Assembly: GCF_932526225.1 (NCBI RefSeq)
Contig: NC_064036.1
Span: 8,439,519 to 8,503,518 of the forward strand
Source of the DNA: Nematostella vectensis
Taxonomy: Eukaryota > Cnidaria > Anthozoa > Actiniaria > Edwardsiidae
DNA: 64,000 bases
Direction: 5' to 3'
The translations under genes were made by a program, and so were the position numbers. This document shows positions 39,359-51,873 of the stretch, piece by piece. The notes below the pieces were generated by a model that was not told where the DNA came from, made no database searches, and saw only the letters and a program-made list of their open reading frames with translations. Position 1 is the first letter of the stretch. Each line of letters starts with the position of its first letter.

Positions 39359-39457
39359 GTGAGTGTGGAGAAAGCGAATGCAATGCGAACTTTGCGGACA
39401 ACACCGCCAGCTGCGCCTGCCTGCTAGGATACAATGGAAGCAGCTGTAGTGAGAAAG
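39359..39457 (+). CDS. Orphan EGF-like domain exon
   Basis: A 99-nt open segment, phase 1 at both ends, is bounded by an acceptor (AATTATAG, preceded by a C-tract of over 20) and a donor (AAAG/GTAGCT). It encodes CGESECNANFADNT followed by ASCACLLGYNGSSC, the six-Cys spacing of an EGF module (C..C..C..C.C..C). Symmetric 1-1 phase is typical of shuffled EGF exons. I find no neighbouring exons of such a protein within reach on this strand, so it may be a lone exon of a larger gene with long introns, or a relic. Confidence 0.45.
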
Positions 39458-41133
39458 GTAGCTATGGTCAGGCGGGTTTACATCCCTTATTCATGATGGA
39501 AAGAGAAGACAAGTTGGGTTGGGCTTTACTCTCCTTCGTTGAGGGTAGGAAGTCGTGTTTAAAATAAACAAGGGTGAAGGGGCTCTTCCGAAACCCCCGA
39601 ACCCCCCTTGGCTTACGGACTTAAAGACGTAAGCTGATTGGTCCGCGAAAATCGTGACGAACAAGCAAAATGGCGGCTGGCTTGAACAGAAAGCGCGCCA
39701 CGAATTGCCATGTGTTTTCTAATGTTTTGAACAAGCAAGAGCATCGTCTTGAAAAAAGCAACGAGTAAAATAAATGAATGGTTCCAAAGACGCGAAGAGC
39801 GTCAGTTCAAGTTCCAATGTCCCTACGGTTTCTAGCCTCGTAAACTAAACGGGGTAAGAGTTTTCGTTCAGTGGATCGTCATTCCTCTGTTCGTCAAGTT
39901 TTCATTCAGGAGATCGCCGAGACGTGTCTGGCTGTTCACCACATCTTTAGCCTGAATATCTCTTCAGATGAATGGGCTGCCAAAGAACATTATAACGAGC
40001 GCTGCAAACTCTTGAATGGGATTTGTTCCATTGACGGAAAAATAGTGCTTATTCAACAGCCTGGAAACCCCGGATAATATCTACGACAATTCAATTACAA
40101 TTGGATGATTGTATATGAACCAATAATAGCTTAATGTTAGTGCATAGTGCAGATTCAGATTCGAGTATTATTGTATATTATTCTGTTGTCGTCTTTAATA
40201 ACAACAACAAAAAATAATAACAACAATAGCAACAATAAAAACAATAATAATAAGTAATGGAAAAATAATAACCATAACGAAAACTCAGCATTAATGATTA
40301 TAATAATACTAACATCCATGAACTAATATTAAAACACAGGCTTACCAACCTCTCAGTCAGTCTCCAGTCAATCCCAGTAACTAACTAGCTAACTAACTAA
40401 CAAGTAACTCGGAATCCCTCAACTGCTCAAACGTTAGAAATACCGCTTATTCTGAATAAATACACATCACAAAGCAATGAGAGTTTATTGTGACCTATAT
40501 TCTAGGATATAAGACAATTATAGGACAATTACAGGAGGTGATCAATCGTGAAAATATTCGAGCTAGTTACTGTGATTGACTGGAGACTGACTGAGAGGTT
40601 GGTAAGCCTGTGATTAAAAAAACATTTAAGCTTTTACACAACAGCTCGTAAATTAAACGCTGCATTAGCAATACGCTCTCGTTTTCTATAATTACAAAGG
40701 CAGCAATAGTATCAGGGTTCAAAATAATTTTTTTAGATCTGCTAGATTTTGCCGGCTTTGTGGATTTTGGTGGGAAATAAAGCCTGCATACTCAAAATAT
40801 GATAGGGAAATACTGATAAAAAGAGCTGACAAAGACCAGAAAACAGCGAGCTATCACCAGCAGCCTATACCCTGAGTATCATCTTGCTTGCTTGCCATTT
40901 GATCCAGATACATGCATTTGGGCAAATGTTGGGCTATCAGTGCTTGTGTATTATGCTGCTCTATTTATTTGGAAAAATTCACAGATATCAGGTAGAAGCT
41001 CAGCTAAGACAACCCGATGGGCTTACCAGCATCAAAACCACTGGCTGAGGGAAGCAAGGCAGTGCCACATCTGATGCCTCCTCCCTGACCTAACTGGCCT
41101 AACTGATCGCCAAAGAGTTAATGAATTACCTGG
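39458..41133. other. Intergenic region with microsatellite and foldback
   Basis: Holds an AAT/AAC-rich microsatellite (about 40195-40320) and the foldback listed separately at 40335. A 68-codon open frame (39871-40077) has no recognisable family. Confidence 0.4.
40335..40612. mobile_element. 278-bp foldback MITE with 7-bp target-site duplication
   Basis: The terminal inverted repeats are over 50 bp: CACAGGCTTACCAACCTCTC at the left and its complement at the right end. The flanks ATTAAAA (40328-40334 and 40613-40619) form a target-site duplication. No coding capacity. Confidence 0.8.
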
Positions 41134-41595
41134 TTGTCTCACATGAGAAAAATCTCTGACAATGACTTTGGGATCCTGGCAAACAGGCTCCTTAAGAAAT
41201 CTGGAGTACCGGTCCAGGATCTTGTTGCCATCTATTGTGTACTCATTAGATCTGTTGTGGAGTACGCAGGTCCAGTATGGGCTAACATAACAGGGTTCCT
41301 TGTCGACATTGTTGAGGGCATCCAAAAGAGGGCCCTCCGTATCGTTTTACCCCATCCACGATACAAGGAGGCCTTGGAAGCCAGCGGGCTCCAAAGTCTT
41401 GCTGACCGCAGGCGCGAGCTTTGTATCAGTCTCATGACCTCCGCTAAGGAGCTAGAACCCCTTCGATCTGTAATTACTGGAGGCGTAATTAATAATGTGC
41501 ATGGATACTCACTAAGATCCGGCAGTATGAATACCTACAAACATATTTCTGTAACTAAACGCTTTGGTGACTTTGTTACTTATCGATTTCTGTAA
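41134..41595 (+). mobile_element. LINE reverse-transcriptase C-terminal fragment
   Basis: A 153-codon open frame contains LLKKSGVPVQDLV, then LIRSVVEYAGPVWAN, then IQKRALRIVLPHP, the well-known block after the RT palm in CR1/RTE-like LINEs. Upstream RT boxes are missing, so it is a truncated copy. Confidence 0.75.
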
Positions 41596-41718
41596 TAGTA
41601 TAACGCTATATGTGCTGGCCCTTTGCCTTAATTCAGTCTGTAATACTGCCATGGCAATTGAAGTATTATATATATATACAGTTATACCAGTTATATATCA
41701 TATATCAGTTATAGCTGT

Positions 41719-42226
41719 ATGAGCAACACCAAGCAGGTAATTGACAGCCACAACAAACGCATAATCGCCTCATCAATAACAACCGAAGACGCCCCCACCT
41801 CCCTCGCCACCGCCAATAACAAAACATGCAACTGCAGACAAAAGAACGCGTGCCCCCTTGACGGAAACTGCCTCCAATCATCTGTTATCTACCAAGCCAC
41901 TGTAACAAGAAAGGACAACAACACCTCCGAAACCTACGTAGGACTAACCGAGAACGAATTCAAGACAAGATATAGAAACCACACCGCCTCATTCCGACAC
42001 GCTAAACACAGAATAACTCGACCGAACTAAGCAAGTACATATGGAGCCTTAAAGACAACAACATAGAACACTTTATTTCATGGAAAATCCTGTCATCTCA
42101 CTCCACCTACAACAGCTCTAGCAAAAGATGTAATCTCTGCCTCAAAGAAAAGCTTATCATTATCTGCCAACCCAAGCTATCAACTTTAAAACTTTAAACA
42201 AGCGTAACGAGCTAGTGTCTTTTTGC
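41719..42226 (+). mobile_element. Penelope-like element GIY-YIG endonuclease fragment (frameshifted)
   Basis: Frame 41719-42030 contains NACPLDGNCL, then SETYVGLTENEFKTRYRNHT; after a frameshift near 42020 another frame continues ELSKYIWSLKDNNI, then RCNLCLKEKL, and ends near [11 protein letters not shown]. This is the order of the Penelope/Poseidon endonuclease: Cys-rich linker, YVGLTE in place of GIY-YIG, ELSKYIW, CNLC. The reverse transcriptase part is missing. AT-rich microsatellites follow directly. Confidence 0.83.
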
Positions 42227-42228
42227 CG

Positions 42229-42235
42229 CCACATA

Positions 42236-42266
<31 letters not shown>

Positions 42267-42303
42267 AGATATAGATATAGATATAGATATACACACACAC
42301 ACC

Positions 42304-42345
<42 letters not shown>
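42229..42345. repeat. (AT)n and (GATATA)n microsatellite
   Basis: Uninterrupted TA, GATATA, CA and TA tracts directly after the Penelope fragment. Confidence 0.95.
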
Positions 42346-42347
<2 letters not shown>

Positions 42348-42350
42348 CGT

Positions 42351-42452
42351 ATTACAAATTGCGACAGCTTTTTTATTACAAATTGCGACAACTCTATTAA
42401 AAATTGCGACAGGTATTACAAATTGCGACAAATTTGTTACAAATTGCGACAG
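42351..42452 (+). repeat. Five interspersed copies of ATTACAAATTGCGACA
   Basis: Copies of (TTACAA)ATTGCGACA are spaced about 20 bp apart. Cause unknown. Confidence 0.75.
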
Positions 42453-45400
42453 TACAGCCCCGCTGCAATCGACGTTGTCGGTGCAAATAGCAAATGGCAA
42501 ATGGCAGTTGTTAAGACAAATCGCGGCTTGAGTAATAAGTAAGCAAACAATAGACCTTGTTGTACACGTTACTAAGTGATTTTGGTGTGAATGCAGCACA
42601 AGTCCGAAGTTTTGCAGTGGCTAATACATGCAGCTAGGCGCTTCAGTGGTTTTTACCCATGCTTACATGCGGGCTTGTCGCGTAGTCGCAAAGCCGGTTG
42701 ACGACAACCTTTTGTCAAACGTCAGTATTCGCACACCGTCGCACATCTGTGTTTATAGACTTACTATGACTACTCTCCTATAGTCATAACAGATACGATA
42801 AGAGTGTTAGTTTGTTAATATCGCGAACAGCTGAGTATTTTATTTATTTAAGTTTTCAGTTTCAAATTAATTTTATTTTGAACTCTTTTTTAGATATTTC
42901 TATAGGCTTATCTTAGATATTTTTATAGGCTCACTTGTTCGATTATCTATTGATGAAGAAAAAGTATATGAATGCGAAAAACAACTGTTAATGAACTCTT
43001 TTCATTGGTGCGTTGACTAAGAAATTTGTGAACAAACTAATTAATTAAAATTTATTTTTATATATTTTATTCCATCCTAACAAATATCTTACCCCGTGGG
43101 TTGTTTAATATGTGCCAATAACATTCAATACAACGCGGTGGTCGTAACGGTATTAAAAATATCCCTGTGGTTGCTTGGAGACTGCGGTTAATAAAGTTAC
43201 GATAAAAAGTCAAGCGGCCTTTAACTAGTGTATCAACATATTGACTTGTATCCTACCGATTAGGAAATTCACCTTTTCATAGTATCGCCACAAAACCTTC
43301 GAGACAAAATACGGTGCAAGGCCTTGGAAACTCGTGAAAGAAAACAACGTAGTTGGTTGTTACATTTAAGGTAAGGCAATAGCTTTCTCTCTCTTCGTAA
43401 TTTTTTTATATTTACGAATAGTTCTTTCGACCGACAAGTCGTGTTGTATAATCATGAAAACATTTGATTGAATTAGGAAAGAGTTAAAAAGCGTCTTTTT
43501 AAATAACGACCCTGAAGTATATACTTGTTATTTAATAATTGCGTATGGAATAAAGGGCGAAAAACTGAAAAAAGAATTACCAAAGTTATCATTTAAAAAT
43601 AAATTGCGAGACATAGACTTGTTAAATTGGTCGAGCTTTACTCTGTTGATAGAGGCGTTTCTTCTATATATCAATTTAGTCCTCTGGCGTAATTTCCTTA
43701 TAAGAAAGACCATCTCAAGAATATCATAAGGGCGATACATACAAGACTTATGGGATGGGAAATGGATAAGAAAATGTTTGTGCTATATCAGCCGTCATAC
43801 ACCCTGGTGTTTATTGCGATATTTTAATATCTTAAAGTTCTAATCTTTCGGTATGTCGCAGTTCGTCTCATTACATTTGTATCAAGGTCGCGTTAATTTA
43901 ATTTTTAATTTTACATTGTAAACAAGGTAACATTTTTCGGTTGAAACGAACATTTGATTCAAAATAAATAAACCTATATTTATCTTATCGATTCCTTTTT
44001 TTTTTTTCAATAAACTATTGAATGCTTTCTATGTGCCAATATTATGTCGAATTATAATATAAAGCCAGAAAGGCTAATAAAGTTTTCAAATGTATTTCGC
44101 TTAAATTGAGTTATTTTTTATTAATTTTTATATCTATAAAACTTGGTAATCATGAAGTAAGAAGCTTATGGCTTTAGCTAAAATGTGTTGTTTGAACGTG
44201 TATGAGAAATGTTAAAGGTCGAGTAATTCAAGCATGTAGTGTGTAACCTGCCTCCCTTATCTGGTATTCCAGCTTTGGTTGCACTACCTATGATACCTCT
44301 TTCTTAATACTGAATTATTTGGATGTTTTATCTCTTGGAATCTTTGCACAAACTTAAGGTTCAATGTTCCACAAGAGGAGAAAGAGTTAATCATTCGACC
44401 TTGTCGGATGAGCCTTTTACAACATCTTCGCTTTCTTGTGGAATTTGCTTGTGAAGAACCACATGACACTGAAGACATGTTGACCGCCAAGGACTTTCAT
44501 CTTCAGATCTTTTGTAACGATAACTGGCTTCATCCAGCTGATTGGAATTATTATACACTATTCTTGTTTCCTCTTCGTTAATGAAACGATGAGAACGCGA
44601 TACTTATCAAATAACAAATAGCATTGAACGGGAATGGGGTGGTGTACAAACAATGATACAATTGAGTGTTTTACAATTTAGTTTCTATGGAGAAAAGTCA
44701 ATTAGGTGGGGAGGGAATAGGGGTATGTAAATCCGCCGATCCGTACTATTTTTGGAGCAAATCCGTGGATCCGCAGAATTTTTTTAGATCCGCATGGTTT
44801 GACAGATAAACAATAGCATCGATTGAAATTTATTTAAAATCCGGAATTCGACCGTCAAAGCAGTCAAAATCCGAAATCCGCGCCCGAATTATCAACAAAT
44901 CCGTGATCCGCCGTACTTCCAAAATCCGCCAATCCGCTTAAATAATCTTCAAAATCCGTAATCCGTGAGCATTTCGGGGCTGAATCCGCCGATCCGCAAA
45001 CCTATTCACCCCCCCCCCCCCCCCCCTTCCCAATTAGCTTACAGCATAGCTTGGACTAGCCTCCACGAGATCGGGCTTCCTGTTGCTAAGGTGGGAGGGG
45101 AAAAACCAAACACCGACTTCGTTATCGTTCCCAGTTCCTCGCGCTGGGCGCTGCTCGCCTCGACACATCATTCTTTAAATAGTGTTTTTTATGCTGCTTT
45201 CTGGTCAAAAGCGTTGCCTGCGGGGGAGGCTTAGCTTAAACGTGTTTTTGTTTACAAAGAACTAATGTAACATAGTTCCATAACACAGGAAATGGCTTCT
45301 ACATGAATTTATTATTTACGTATTCAAATGCACCACTTTAAAACGATTTATTGGTTCCTAAGAAAGATTATAGATCGGCAGAGTTAAACATCTGAGCAGA

Positions 45401-47340
45401 ATAAGCTAAATAGCCCCCACTGGATTTGTATGGACTAAAAAGATCATAATTGTTGCTATGTGTTGTTTATTGAATAGCTTCACTATCGCTTAGCCAAGTA
45501 TTACCATATCATATCCTACACAACAAAGTGGAATTTGGCATGGTTAATACATTGATACCTCGCGATGATAGGGCACCGGCTGGGGAACAAGCCTTAGCCC
45601 CTTAAGTGGTGTATACCAGGACTTTATTTAGCTACATGTAAAGGTGAGTTTCTCTTGAGCCCATTATGAAATAAGTGTTAAAGCTTAATTTTATTCTTGA
45701 GTCTATTTTCTTTCTTTTTTTATGTACCTCGTACTCGTTTGAGTACTTTACTGCTTGACCAAAGTAGTGCTTTTCATAGAAGCAAAGTCCTTTTACCTAT
45801 AGGGCACAGATAAGGATGGCTTGCATTACTCTGGTGCTCGCTTCAATATTCGTTTTTCCGCTCTGATGTTTTTCATTTATGACAGAGTTAATAAAATATG
45901 AGGAAATGTGAGGAAAGAAATCGAGGATTCTCGTAAAATCTTTTCCAAGTGTCTCGGTCTTCAATGGTACTGTGACATTAAGACGCATGATTACTTCCTC
46001 GTTCCGTATTTTTAGTTGTCCCTTCGTCCTTAACATGAATATGGGGGGGGGGGGGGGGGGGGGCATGCTGCCGACGTTCAAAAGTATCTGCTTTTTTAGG
46101 AAGTAGAGCCGACGCGCTACCGTACGGCCTAAAAGTCAAAGTTTTAAGAAAATTGACCATATGACATTAAATGTTTCAGGTTTGTTTGACACGTATTTTA
46201 GGAGGATTCCGTTGTGTTCTTAAGCGCATTAGCCTCGCTTTTTGGCTGATATAACATTCTTTTAAATCGTCGATAATACGTTCCTCGCATTCTTATTGGT
46301 TTACTTCAAAAACCATCAAGGTGCCACGGTAGCACGAGTCTCACTACAACTTATAGTGTGTCACAGAGTGTGTAACAGTTTGTATAATTCCTTCCAATTT
46401 CTTCATATTTTGGGATGACCGCCCGCTTTATACGGCCATATTTTTGTTGCATGCCTGCCCTATTCCACCAGCCCCCTTCCTCCTCCCTGTTAAAAGATGA
46501 CATGCCCTGATCTAGAAACTACTAGATGACCTGCCCTAATCTAGAAACTACTCCGCAGGGATTGCATTAAAGGAAAGTATTTTAGAAGCAAGAATCAAAA
46601 CTCAAAACAAATTATCTAAGAGCACTCAGTCTACGTAGCCGCTTGACATTTGTTCAAAGCTGTTTTTGTGGCAATGCCCTAGCATGCAAACGTTGAAATA
46701 TATGCTGTTCTCTCTGCTTGGTGAAAACTACGATTTAATTCTTGATCGTTAAGAACTTAAAACAAATTAGTATAAAAATAAATTAGGACAACCTTTAATC
46801 TAGACGAGATTAAATTCGGTTTGGTTTGGTTCGAATTATATCTGCGTCAGGGCTTTGACTGAATAAGATGGTGAACTGTGGGGTTAGTGCTAAGAGAACT
46901 GATTATGTTAAGTGCTTGGCATCGTTAAAGTGTATTGCATGAAGGGGGGATTAGAGATTATGAAAGTCAAGATGAAGTGTTGGGATTAGAAACGTGTAGG
47001 GTTAGGGTAAGGTTTAACCTGAGATCAAGCGGATAATTACTTTTTTATGCCCGGGTGTTTATGTCTTTGGATGTGATAACATATCATACAAGTTTTATGT
47101 TGGAATATTCGATGTTAGTGTGTCAAACATGGAGTTAGGTAAATAGATTGTTGATGGAGGTGATCAGTGAAAAAATAGAAATGTGTAGGTTGGGGAGAGG
47201 TAGAAAGTTATGGCAGATATGATAATTATATGTGTTTGTGTTTGTTTTTAAGTAAAAGCTGTGAGCGACTTTAATCCTGTGCGAACGTTATTTTTTAAAA
47301 AATGATAATTAAACGCGGATTCTAGCTGCATTTACCTGAT
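42453..47340. other. Long AT-rich intergenic region
   Basis: No exon with recognisable protein similarity. It holds the ATCCG-rich segment listed separately and C/G homopolymer tracts near 45010 and 46045. Short open frames here look random. Confidence 0.4.
44728..45000. repeat. Degenerate ATCCG-rich repeat cluster
   Basis: AATCCG or GATCCG recurs many times in about 270 bp with irregular spacers (for example AATCCGCCGATCCG at the start and again near the end). It ends in a poly-C tract near 45010. Confidence 0.65.
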
Positions 47341-47826
47341 TATAGGAAATTGACGTTGGTAGATAATAACGTCTATTTTAATAGACGTTTAATAGACGTA
47401 CATTTAAAAATGTACGCGTATCAAATTAACACAAATTGTCAAAACAAGTGAAATTAACGCGGATTTGAGCATAAATATTCAGATAAACTAAATAATCGCA
47501 GATCCAAAAAGATGGCAGAATTTATTTCTCGGTTTGCTGCCCGGAAATACCTTTCTGATGCCGAATAATGATGACGAGCCAGGCCAAGAAAACAATTAAA
47601 CACTATATGTGAAGCTCCTTATTAATAAACAGTATTGTATTAAAAGTCGTTGAATTTTGTTTTCGATCTTTCATAACATTCAGTATTAATCAATATTTAC
47701 GAAATTGACGTTGAACTTGATTTAAAGTTATTTCACATTAACACTAAACTTAATTAAATAAGGTATATTTAATTAACGCGGATTTTTCAAATTCGCGTTA
47801 ATTGAGTGAAGCGTTAATTTCCTATA
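47341..47826. mobile_element. 486-bp MITE-like element with TATAGGAAATT termini
   Basis: The left end TATAGGAAATTGACG and right end, inverted, TATAGGAAATTAACG form terminal repeats. Inside, TTAACGCGGATTT occurs in both orientations (47455, 47774, 47797 inverted). A further AAACGCGGATT lies just outside at 47311. No coding frame. Confidence 0.6.
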
Positions 47827-48412
47827 ATAAGGTAACAGTCCTCAGGGCGTTACCAGTCTTCTCTGATCGCTTTTCGGCAAGATTCAAAGGAATGTGGTGA
47901 TGCTAATGGTCGGGCATAATACATCCGATGTTTGGTAGGCTGAAATAGTAGACGGTATGAAATAGAGGCAAGCTTTACGTCTGAATTGAAGTGTTCGTCC
48001 TGTGTTTGTGTGCTTGCTTGCTGTTTGTACTCTAAAGATATATTATACATATTAATGACTTTAACTCTGATCTCTAGTTTAACTTTTGGGGAAGTCCATA
48101 TTTAATTAGCCCCAGGCTTCTTTTGGGCTTCCCTACCAGGAATGCCGCCTTATGTTTTGTATTTATATAGTATATTAATGTAACTTGTTATTATTTTCTT
48201 TTTATATGGAAAATGTATTTTCTTTTCTGGTTAAACTAATAAACTGAAACTGAAACTGAATTTAGTGCCGTTATTAAGCGCTTCCGTCTGAGCCACTGTG
48301 TTAGCTTTGCAGACTCGTCTCATAGGTCTGTCCTTGTGTCATATTAAGCTAGAAGATACGCTCGTACTTTTCTCTTAAAAGAAAGATCTAAGTATACTAT
48401 GTAGGATGGCGT

Positions 48413-48666
48413 TTAAAGCCGCATTGTCACCAGTTTACTTCCGGTCGATTACTTACCATTCTCCGATGATTTTTAACGAAAAATGCGAAAAATATTTCGA
48501 AATATTGAGAGCAGTGTGTCTATTGGAAGTTTCTTTGAGGTTGTGATTGATAATTTAGAACGGATGGCCTGTTATATATCTCGGATTATAATAGATTCTT
48601 TTGTCTTTTAACGGTTGAGGTTTTCGTCGGACCTCCGGAAGTAAATTGGTGACAATGCGGCTTTAA
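48413..48666. mobile_element. TTAA-flanked MITE (piggyBac-like), copy 2, intact 254 bp
   Basis: TTAA lies at both ends (48413-48416, 48663-48666). Terminal inverted repeats begin AGCCGCATTGTCACCAGTTT and are nearly perfect over about 28 bp. The interior is about 90 percent like the copy at 6475 (eye estimate), but without the 109-bp duplication. The TTAA target is the hallmark of piggyBac elements. Confidence 0.8.
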
Positions 48667-51600
48667 CTATTTGTCGAATGAATACGTCTGTGACAATAAC
48701 AATGATGAAAATTATGATAAAAACAATATATAATAATATTTATTATCTATATTGTGCAAAACCTATGTGGATTATCATAATAGCATGGCGATCATTATTA
48801 TTATTTATATTATTATTATTATTATAAATCATCATCAGCATCATTATTTTTATTGTGACTGTTATTTTTATTTTCCCATCTTGCAAACTTTTTTTATATA
48901 TATTTTTTTAAATTCTCTTTAAATTCTCAATTTTTGTTTTCTTTTTTGAATCGTTTTTTTTTTTATATTATTCCCGCATTAAAAACGCATCTCAAATTAT
49001 TCAGTCTTAGAAGCTCTCTATTACCTCTGTATTGAACCTGTCATCAAATATTTGTAACTACTTTTCGTTTCCTATAAAATGGTAGAAGGACGGCGAAAAC
49101 TGAAGGCAACATTTTTTTTATTAAAGACATTAATCGACAGTGGCTTGATAGGCCCTCGAGCAATGCCGCGAAAAATAAAGGCGCACAAGCTTTCAGATGT
49201 TCATTTTCTTGCGTCTCCCGCTATGTTCTATGACCCAAGTTTATAGTGTGCCATTATGGACAAGTGAATAGCTCCTGTTGGCATCATTCTTAAAATTCTG
49301 GTCAAACATCACCCCTTGTTGAGTCACATCAAAGATCAAACATGCTGTACCAGGTACATCTTTTAAGTTTCGACATTCACACTGTTATAAGCTGGGCTTT
49401 ATTCCTGCTTTATTTCGCTATATAAGGACGTCTTTAAAAAAATCAAACAACACACAATTCTGCGTATGTGGAGCAACATAGTTGCGAAATTCTGAGTGAT
49501 CGCTTGAACTAACTACCCTGAGATTTGTGTGCGATGATAAAATACTTTTGTGGAGGCGATAAACTCTACTATTTAAATCTTTCATTCTGAGGTTTGGAAT
49601 ATTCATTCCTGATATAATACATGCCTATAATACATTGAAATAATAAGACTATCTGGGAATATATTTGTTGATGTTTTGTTTTTGTACCTATCATTTTATT
49701 CAATTCGTTTCTATGACTTCCTTTTACACTTTCATCTATTTATATTCTATGACATTACTTTTGTGAATTTCTTGGAAATGCTTGAACTCTGTCGTTGTGC
49801 TTATTTTCGCTGTGCGGACAATGACCAGATTCACGACGGTAGTCCAGACACGCTTACAAGAAGACTGCAAAGTGCAAAGAAACATATTTAACCAACAAGA
49901 GGGACAGATAAGGTTGTAGAGACGCTTAAAAGCTAATAAAAAAGACTTTGATTTACACCTGTAATCTTTGATCAATTGTTTCCTTTTTTGCTAGCATGTT
50001 TTGCGCATGCTTAATTACTACTTTAATTACTACATCATAAAATGAATCTATTTCTCAACCCTCAAGATGCAGATGATAATGAGGCGTTTTAATTGCTTTC
50101 GTAGAGTTCTGTGACGATATTTTTACAAATATAATGAAAGTTCGACAATAAAAACAGTGGGATATGTTTGAAAACAAAAACGCTTTATAGCAAAAGATAT
50201 GTAGATATGAATTTATAATGCCATTGAAGCAAAAATGCGTTTTCTGATTTTCTGATTGGAATGGAGGTTGCTGTTGTATCAGGAAACAAAATATAACCCA
50301 CCGGTAATTCTCGATATATTGTTTTCATTGATGGTTTGTCGGAAATGGGAATTACTAAATGGTAGTGTACACGAATAAGCAAGACAAACACCGAGCAGCT
50401 TGGGAACACTAAATTCTGTGAGTGCATTCTATTTTGTCTATCTTTTTACACGTTGTTATGTCTATGTTCCAGATTTTATTTATGAAAACATTCATTCCTT
50501 GAATTGATCGTGTCAGATTTTAAAATGCTTGCCTTGGGAAAAATCCTTTGGAAACTACACTAAAGAAAAGAATGTTGCTTTGCTTTTCGTAGCTATCACC
50601 CCACGTTGTTAAATAAACCGATCATTTTGCCAAACTGCAATAATGATAAGTGAGCGTTACATACCGGATAACAAATGTTTTATTACTACTATTTCTATCA
50701 CCATACGTTACTTAATTTCTTGTTCTTAATGTTAATATGCAGTTGTTGCGTTTCTCGACAAAATTATTGAGATTTTTTGGTACACTTTTTGTTAATTGCT
50801 CCATTTCTCATAGAAAGGCCTTTTGATTTATAACAAAGGAACAATTAAAACCACTGTAAGCTGTGATCGACCGAGTGAGGGGTTTCTCTTGATAATAGAT
50901 CGGCGGTGATTGCTTTTTACCTATTATTTTATTCGCAGTGGCTTGAGTTGGTCTTTATACCACACGGACTGTCAAAAACACTCGACGGTTTCCTGGATTA
51001 TGATTAGCCTTTTCGTCGCTTTTTTACTCTCATGTCAATACAATTTTTAGCCAAAATAATCAAGGATTATTTGCACTGCAAGAATAGAAAGCTTTAGATA
51101 CTCAATAATTTCTAATTTGATTGTTATAAGTTATTGTTAGTATGCTGGTCAGGGGCTCATAAGTAGGGGCAATCATCTGTATTATATAGGTGTGGGTTAC
51201 TGGGTTTCCTAGGATCAGACTATTTTTAGACGCGCGTATTAGCCAATCAGATGTCAGAGAGGACAACTTGACTTGAATCCAAAATGTCGGCCGAGAAGGG
51301 GGGAAACGACGCTTGCTTTTTTATCGTCATATGTCTTCTAATTTCCGAATCCTTTTAGTCACACAGAAAGAAGTATTTTCTTGCTAGCCTAGGATTATTT
51401 ATTTCTCCATAAGTGGACTCAAATGTTGTTACGAGGACATTTTTTCTTGCTCTTGCAAAGCATATTCGGAAATAAGTGATCATTTGTTTCGATCTCGAAA
51501 TTCTCTCGCTGAGAGGCCATATTATCAATAACAAGGTATTTGATACTGCTAGTTAACTAACAATATTGTAAGAAGTAACGAATAGTTTTGCTTTTAGTGG

Positions 51601-51861
51601 CGTGATTGATGACTTCACACACCACGTGAACACTCGTTGCTCCATCTTGACATCTACACGGAACCTACCAAGATTGATTGTCATACAATTTTTCTTTCAT
51701 GAGACATGAATATGTTTTTGCTTTTGATGGGACGGAAGGACGGAAAGGACGGACGTCGCGTCACGAAAACTCAATGGGTTACCATTATTTACCACCATAT
51801 TGTCCTTGTATTTTCATATGTATACCATATCCTTTGTAACTATGCTGATACTTTTTTTCAG
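48667..51861. other. Intergenic region and 5' region of the guanylate cyclase gene
   Basis: A TAA/ATT microsatellite lies at about 48710-48870. The rest is AT-rich with no recognisable exon. A non-coding leader exon for the cyclase must lie upstream of the acceptor at 51861; a candidate donor is AACAAG/GTATTT near 51534. An E-box CACGTG lies near 51624. Confidence 0.4.
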
Positions 51862-51873
51862 GTTTGACATACG

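Noticed and set aside
39871-40077. 68-codon frame starting MDRHSSVRQV
   Set aside because: Composition looks protein-like but I recognise no family, and no splice context is clear.
49676-49891. 71-codon frame with a Cys-rich end
   Set aside because: No splice context, signal or similarity that I can support.
51283-51357. 24-codon frame beginning ATGTCGGCCGAGAAG upstream of the cyclase
   Set aside because: Could be a uORF in the leader, but the transcript start is not known and the frame is short.
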